DNA of 9,155 nucleotides, taken from assembly GCA_030631725.1 (NCBI GenBank), contig DAOVKO010000078.1, positions 1-9,155 of the forward strand, given 5' to 3'. This DNA comes from Actinomycetes bacterium. Its GTDB lineage: Bacteria; Planctomycetota; Phycisphaerae; JAACET01. Positions 5,787-9,155 of the stretch are shown here, in pieces. Numbering within the stretch: the stretch's first letter is position 1; each line of letters opens with the position of its first letter. The translations under genes and the position numbers were made by a program. The notes beneath the pieces were generated by a model that had not been told where the DNA came from, did not search any database, and saw nothing but the letters and a program-made list of their open reading frames with translations.

Positions 5787-7157
5787 TTAGGTCTCGACTC
5801 TGCCCAGTTCGCCCAGCAGATACGCCGCTGCCAGCTGACCCTTATGATAGTCTTCGAGTCGGAACTTCTCATTAGGCCCATGAGCGTTGTCGTCTGGCTG
5901 CGAGAACCCCATGAGTAATATCTCCTTGCTCACTTGCTCAGCCAGCAGGCTCACGATTGGGATGCTGCCTCCAGTTCGTACGAAGGACACCGGTGACGAA
6001 AAACCCTTTTCCACAGCCCGCTTGGCCGCCCGGATACCTGCCCCGGACTTTTCGACCAGCACCGCCTTAGCCAAACCGTGCTCGATAAACTCCACGCTCA
6101 CGCCGGCCCCGGCCCGCTCCCGGAAGTACTTTTTGAACGACTCCGCTATCGCTTTCGGGTTCTGCCTGTCCACCAGACGCATGGATATCTTAGCCGACGC
6201 CTTGGCCGGAATTATCGTCTTGGCTCCAGGCTCGATATAGCCGGCCACCAAACCATTGACATCGAGTGTCGGCCGAGCCCACATCCGCTCCCGATTCGAG
6301 TATCCCTCCTCTCCACTCAACGCTTCGACTCCGATTGTCTTTCTAATCTTGTCATCTTCACAGCCCAACTCTGCCAGGGCCTCGCGCTCTTGGGCATCGA
6401 TTGGCTTGACCCCCTCGTAAAAACCTTCCAGCATTACGTGTCCCTGCTCGTCATGCAGGCCGCCGATAAGCCTGCTCAGCACGTTGGCCGGATTGGCCAC
6501 CGCCCCGCCGTATTGACCCGAATGCAGGTCCTGGGCGGGACCGCTGAGGATTACCTCTATATACACCAGCCCCCGCAGGCCGTAGGTAATCGCCGGAGCG
6601 TCCGGGCCTAACTGCGAGCTGTCGGATATCACCACGTAGTCCGCCCCCAGCCGGGCCTTATCCGACCGCAGCAGCTTGGCCAGACTATCGCCGCTGACCT
6701 CTTCCTCCCCTTCCACCACAAACTTCACATTCACCGGCAGATCACCCTTCGTGGCCATCCAGGCTTGCACGGCTGCCACGTGGCACATCAATTGCCCCTT
6801 ATCGTCGCTGGCCCCGCGGGCAAAAATAGCCCCATTGCGGATGCTCGGCTCAAACGGTTCGCTTTCCCACTCATCCAGCGGATCCGGCGGTTGCACGTCG
6901 TAGTGACCGTAGATCAGCACCGTGGGCTTGCCCGCCTGAGGTTCGCTCTGAGCGAACACAATCGGATGCCTCTCTGTCCGGATTATCTCCGCTGCCAGAC
7001 CCATTTGGCCCAGTCGCGACTGCAGCCATTGCCCTGCCCGAACCATATCATCTCCGTGCTCCTTTTGCGTGCTTATCGACGGAATCCGCAGCAGCTCGAA
7101 GAGTTCCTGCCTGGCCTGCTCCTGCTTGGCATTTAGATAATCAATCACCTTGGACAT
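5787..7157 (-). CDS. M20-family zinc metallodipeptidase (ArgE/DapE/carnosinase-like)
   Basis: The 456-residue protein shows all the metal and catalytic residues of M20 peptidases. His85 and Asp87 are in GHYDVQP (84-90) and the bridging Asp118 in ASDDKG (116-121). Glu152 (general base) and Glu153 (metal) are in EGEEEVSG (149-156), Asp179 is in ISDS, and His426 is in NAHGPNE (424-430). His211 in DLHSG (210-214) matches the histidine donated across the dimer in the lid domain. The DPLDEWESEPFEP segment (92-104) is typical of the dipeptidase branch rather than of DapE or ArgE. It has no signal peptide, so it is a cytoplasmic enzyme expected to hydrolyse di- or short peptides with two divalent metals. 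Exact substrates cannot be told. ATG 7157 is chosen over an in-frame start 15 codons upstream because GGAGG lies 7 bases before it. It follows the lipoprotein gene by 47 bases on the same strand, so the two are probably co-transcribed. Confidence 0.95.
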   Translation of the reverse strand: MSKVIDYLNAKQEQARQELFELLRIPSISTQKEHGDDMVRAGQWLQSRLGQMGLAAEIIRTERHPIVFAQSEPQAGKPTVLIYGHYDVQPPDPLDEWESEPFEPSIRNGAIFARGASDDKGQLMCHVAAVQAWMATKGDLPVNVKFVVEGEEEVSGDSLAKLLRSDKARLGADYVVISDSSQLGPDAPAITYGLRGLVYIEVILSGPAQDLHSGQYGGAVANPANVLSRLIGGLHDEQGHVMLEGFYEGVKPIDAQEREALAELGCEDDKIRKTIGVEALSGEEGYSNRERMWARPTLDVNGLVAGYIEPGAKTIIPAKASAKISMRLVDRQNPKAIAESFKKYFRERAGAGVSVEFIEHGLAKAVLVEKSGAGIRAAKRAVEKGFSSPVSFVRTGGSIPIVSLLAEQVSKEILLMGFSQPDDNAHGPNEKFRLEDYHKGQLAAAYLLGELGRVET

Positions 7158-7164
7158 GAAGCGA

Positions 7165-7169
7165 CCTCC
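7165..7169 (-). promoter_or_regulatory. Ribosome binding site that fixes the dipeptidase start
   Basis: GGAGG on the minus strand, 7 bases before ATG 7157, is a near-ideal Shine-Dalgarno sequence. It argues against the 15-residue longer reading from base 7202, whose extra residues (MVEYAFDNVGLGGRF) do not resemble M20 proteins. Confidence 0.8.
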
Positions 7170-7204
7170 AAGCCCCACATTATCAAAGGCATATTCGACC
7201 AACT

Positions 7205-7684
7205 TTATCTGTTTACTTCGGGTTGTTGAATAAGAAGTCGCACCTCAGTCCAGAAAATCAGGCTTTTGCGGATGATCACCGTGCAGAGTTCTCTGTTCTT
7301 TTGGAAGGTCAGCCAATAGACCCCGCGAATGTCATTGTCCGTGAGTAATTGCCAACGGTTCAACGGCATTTGGTCCTGGTAAAAGCGGCGTACCCGACGA
7401 ATATCCACCTGGCCCGTGTAGGTGTAGTCGATCGTTCTGGTGCCGGCCCCCTCGTAGCTGTAAGACGCACTTTTCTTAATCTTCATCTTGGCCGGAACCG
7501 GCAGGTCAGGCACCGCTGTAATCTTGTGCCGGGCAAGTGGAGCCTGATCGGCAGGCGCACCGGCCACTTGGCTGTCAAGAGGTTCCGTCGAAGCTTTTGG
7601 GGCACACCCCGCCACAAACCCCATCAGAACCACCCCTATAACCGCCGGAATGAATCGCTGCTGAACCTTTAGGAAATTATTCAT
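7205..7684 (-). CDS. Small lipoprotein of unknown function
   Basis: The 159-residue protein has a lipoprotein signal peptide: Lys6 and Arg10, a hydrophobic stretch (11-23), and the lipobox VAGC with the lipidated Cys27. The mature part starts with a flexible Ala/Pro/Asp-rich stretch (28-55). A compact C-terminal domain (about 58-153) follows, beginning DLPVPAKMKIKK and containing aromatic-rich strands (SYSYEG, IDYTYTG) and RFYQDQMPLNRWQLL (100-114), then repeated beta strands. I recall similar lipoproteins with a 'QMP..RW.L' segment in Planctomycetota, with no known function. ATG 7684 is chosen because it places the signal peptide at the very N-terminus and has AGGGAG 6 bases upstream. A longer in-frame reading to 7783 would bury the signal sequence behind 33 polar residues. 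It should be attached to a membrane facing the periplasm. It precedes the dipeptidase gene by 47 bases. Confidence 0.88.
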   Translation of the reverse strand: MNNFLKVQQRFIPAVIGVVLMGFVAGCAPKASTEPLDSQVAGAPADQAPLARHKITAVPDLPVPAKMKIKKSASYSYEGAGTRTIDYTYTGQVDIRRVRRFYQDQMPLNRWQLLTDNDIRGVYWLTFQKNRELCTVIIRKSLIFWTEVRLLIQQPEVNR

Positions 7685-7690
7685 TTGCCG

Positions 7691-7696
7691 CTCCCT
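7691..7696 (-). promoter_or_regulatory. Ribosome binding site that fixes the lipoprotein start
   Basis: AGGGAG on the minus strand sits 6 bases before ATG 7684. Together with the signal peptide that begins there, it rules out the longer in-frame reading from 7783. Confidence 0.75.
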
Positions 7697-7747
7697 TTTG
7701 TCTACTCGACCGTCAATCAGCAAATCCCTTTGCACAACCAGGTCGCC

Positions 7748-7779
7748 ACTATGTTCAGTCATTGGCCCCTTATTGTCAA
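7748..7779 (-). promoter_or_regulatory. Candidate promoter for the lipoprotein-dipeptidase pair
   Basis: A perfect TTGACA -35 box lies at 7774-7779 on the minus strand. The best -10 match downstream is CATAGT (7748-7753, four of six positions), but the spacing is 20 bases, longer than the preferred 17. The TTGACA is the stronger half of the evidence. It lies in the 167-base divergent gap shared with the debranching enzyme gene. Confidence 0.3.
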
Positions 7780-7815
7780 GCAATCGTCAGCCCCCCATAG
7801 CTTTGATTTTGACGC

Positions 7816-7844
7816 TTGAGCCGCCGGCCTGCCCAGCGTAGAAT
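7816..7844 (+). promoter_or_regulatory. Promoter that would give a leaderless debranching-enzyme mRNA
   Basis: TTGAGC (7816-7821, four of six) and TAGAAT (7839-7844, five of six) are separated by exactly 17 bases. The seven bases after the -10 box end right before ATG 7852, so the predicted transcript start falls on or next to the A of the start codon. No Shine-Dalgarno sequence precedes this ATG, which fits leaderless translation. Confidence 0.45.
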
Positions 7845-7851
7845 CTCGCCT

Positions 7852-9155
7852 ATGACTGATACATCCATACAGCAGACCGAAGGTTTCCTCTCCACTATAG
7901 ACCCGGACCAGCCCATCGACAACTTCCTCAGCACCGAGTGGCTGCTGACCAACGGCACCGGCTCCTATAGCTCCGGAACGATTGGGGGAATCAATACCCG
8001 CCGTTATCACGGCCTGTTGATAGCCGCTGCCAGACCCCCGTTGGCCAGGATAAACATGCTCGCCGGACTCGGAGAAACTCTCACTATTGCCGCTGAATCT
8101 TTCGAACTCTTCGCCTGGGAATTTGCCGACTGCTTTCATCCCCGTGGCTTCAATTATTTGCGCTGTGTGCAGGTCGATTCAGCCGTCCGCATGCTCTACC
8201 AGATTGACCAGGTTCGGATCGAAAAAACCATTTCCCTGCTACCCGGCCAAGATACTCTCGAAGTCCGCTACCGTATCGAACCCGGACAATCACCTTGGCA
8301 GTTGGCCTTGCGCCCCTTTGTCGCTCTGCGCGATTTTCACTCTCTACGCAGCTTCTTCATTGATGATCAAATGATAGTCGAAGGTACCGGTGAGCAGATT
8401 TCAGTGCACGACCGTCTGGCCGATACTCCCACACTGTATATGCGCTCACCCGGCAGCAAATTCCAGCTCTTGCCCCACTGGTGGTACAAATTTCACTACC
8501 GCAAAGAAGCCCAGCGAGGTCAGGATTGTTTTGAGGACCTTTTCGTTCCCGGTGATTTCGTTGTTTCTGGCTCCGCCGACGCTGAGGTCGTCTTTATCGC
8601 TTCGTTGGACAAGCACCCCGATGCAGAGCTGGGCGAAAAGTCCGACCAAACCTCAGATCAGCACGTATCAGCCGACGAGCCCGCCGTCCGACGCCTGTTC
8701 CAATCCGCCAATGCTTTCATAGCCCGCCGTTCGCTAGCCGACCAAAGCCCACGGGCCACCATCTTGGCTGGTTTCCATTGGTTCGGAGACTGGGGCCGAG
8801 ACGCCTTCATATCCCTGCCAGGCCTATTGTTGCTCAATCGGCGATTCGCTCTGGCTAGGGAGGTCTTCGAAACCTTCGCCGCCGCCTTGAGCGAAGGGAT
8901 GATCCCCAATTGCTTCGATGACTACGACTCCAAACCAGCCTACAACAGCGTCGATGCTTCCCTGTGGTTTGTGCACGCTGCCGATTTATACCTCCAGGCC
9001 ACCAATGACGCTGACACCTGGCAGAAGCTGCTCGCACCGGCCGTCTGCAAAATACTCGACGCCTACGAAGTGGGAACTCGCTTTGGAATTCACGCCGACA
9101 AACGCGGCTTAATTGTCTGCGGAGACCAGAATACCCAGCTTACCTGGATGGATAC
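7852..9155 (+). CDS. Glycogen debranching enzyme (amylo-alpha-1,6-glucosidase family), C-terminus beyond the right edge
   Basis: At least 434 residues are present and the frame is open at the right edge. The N-terminal domain carries the family signature EWLLTNGTGSYSSGTIGG (29-46) followed by NTRRYHGLLIA (48-58), then a beta-sandwich region to about 250. The start of the (alpha/alpha)6-barrel catalytic domain is clear: GFHWFGDWGRDAFISLPGL (307-325), EGMIPNCFDDYD (348-359), AYNSVDASLWFV (363-374) and TWMD (431-434) at the edge. Bacterial relatives are about 650-750 residues long, so roughly the last third is missing. The enzyme should remove alpha-1,6-linked glucose at glycogen branch points in the cytoplasm during glycogen breakdown. 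Whether it has transferase activity cannot be told. ATG 7852 has no Shine-Dalgarno sequence; an in-frame TTG at 7816 is possible but unlikely. Upstream, the lipoprotein gene diverges. No other glycogen gene is in the window. Confidence 0.95.
   Translation, partial: MTDTSIQQTEGFLSTIDPDQPIDNFLSTEWLLTNGTGSYSSGTIGGINTRRYHGLLIAAARPPLARINMLAGLGETLTIAAESFELFAWEFADCFHPRGFNYLRCVQVDSAVRMLYQIDQVRIEKTISLLPGQDTLEVRYRIEPGQSPWQLALRPFVALRDFHSLRSFFIDDQMIVEGTGEQISVHDRLADTPTLYMRSPGSKFQLLPHWWYKFHYRKEAQRGQDCFEDLFVPGDFVVSGSADAEVVFIASLDKHPDAELGEKSDQTSDQHVSADEPAVRRLFQSANAFIARRSLADQSPRATILAGFHWFGDWGRDAFISLPGLLLLNRRFALAREVFETFAAALSEGMIPNCFDDYDSKPAYNSVDASLWFVHAADLYLQATNDADTWQKLLAPAVCKILDAYEVGTRFGIHADKRGLIVCGDQNTQLTWMD

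Noticed and set aside
7158..7202. Fifteen-residue N-terminal extension of the dipeptidase
   Set aside because: GGAGG lies between it and ATG 7157 at ideal spacing, and the extra residues are unlike M20 N-termini.
7685..7783. Thirty-three-residue N-terminal extension of the lipoprotein
   Set aside because: It would place a lipoprotein signal peptide in the interior; ATG 7684 has its own ribosome binding site.
1..9155. Mobile element, CRISPR array, phage or defence island
   Set aside because: No transposase, integrase, Cas or phage-type protein, no spaced direct repeats and no tRNA-like attachment site were seen; gene content is housekeeping and regulatory.

Overview
The window reads like an ordinary chromosomal stretch of a free-living bacterium with a moderately high G+C content. 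Planctomycetota (a Phycisphaerae-like lineage) is my best guess. The basis is recalled resemblance of several products: the EF-hand protein, the basic secreted coiled-coil protein ending in a KRERN...EEDLPW tail, the small lipoprotein, and an ECF sigma/anti-sigma pair. No marker gene in the window proves this. There is no rRNA, tRNA, CRISPR array, transposase or phage gene, and no gap between genes exceeds 190 bases.

Layout, left to right. (1) A minus-strand EF-hand protein gene runs off the left edge (1-1178). (2) Diverging from it is a 642-residue plus-strand gene (1367-3295). It joins an N-terminal gamma-glutamylcyclotransferase-like domain to a large C-terminal part that may be a glutamine-synthetase-fold amidoligase. 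(3) A convergent gap holds a perfect 10-bp inverted repeat (3347-3393). (4) A minus-strand block at 3418-5661, read right to left, encodes an ECF sigma factor, a zinc-finger membrane anti-sigma factor overlapping it by 11 bases, and a secreted, strongly basic coiled-coil protein. (5) Upstream on the same strand are a small lipoprotein (7205-7684) and an M20 metallodipeptidase (5787-7157), probably co-transcribed. (6) Diverging from these is a glycogen debranching enzyme (7852 to the right edge, incomplete) whose best promoter would place the transcript start on the ATG, making it leaderless.

How the genes may work together. The sigma/anti-sigma/secreted-protein set looks like one envelope-stress regulatory unit: cytoplasmic sigma factor, membrane anchor with an acidic outer domain, and a basic exported protein. 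The lipoprotein and dipeptidase may share an mRNA, but no functional link is evident. The cyclotransferase fusion, the EF-hand protein and the debranching enzyme appear to be independent units.

The item most worth following up is the cyclotransferase-ligase fusion, which could both make and break gamma-glutamyl-type amide bonds. The C-terminal assignment is tentative, and nothing here is clearly a new system.
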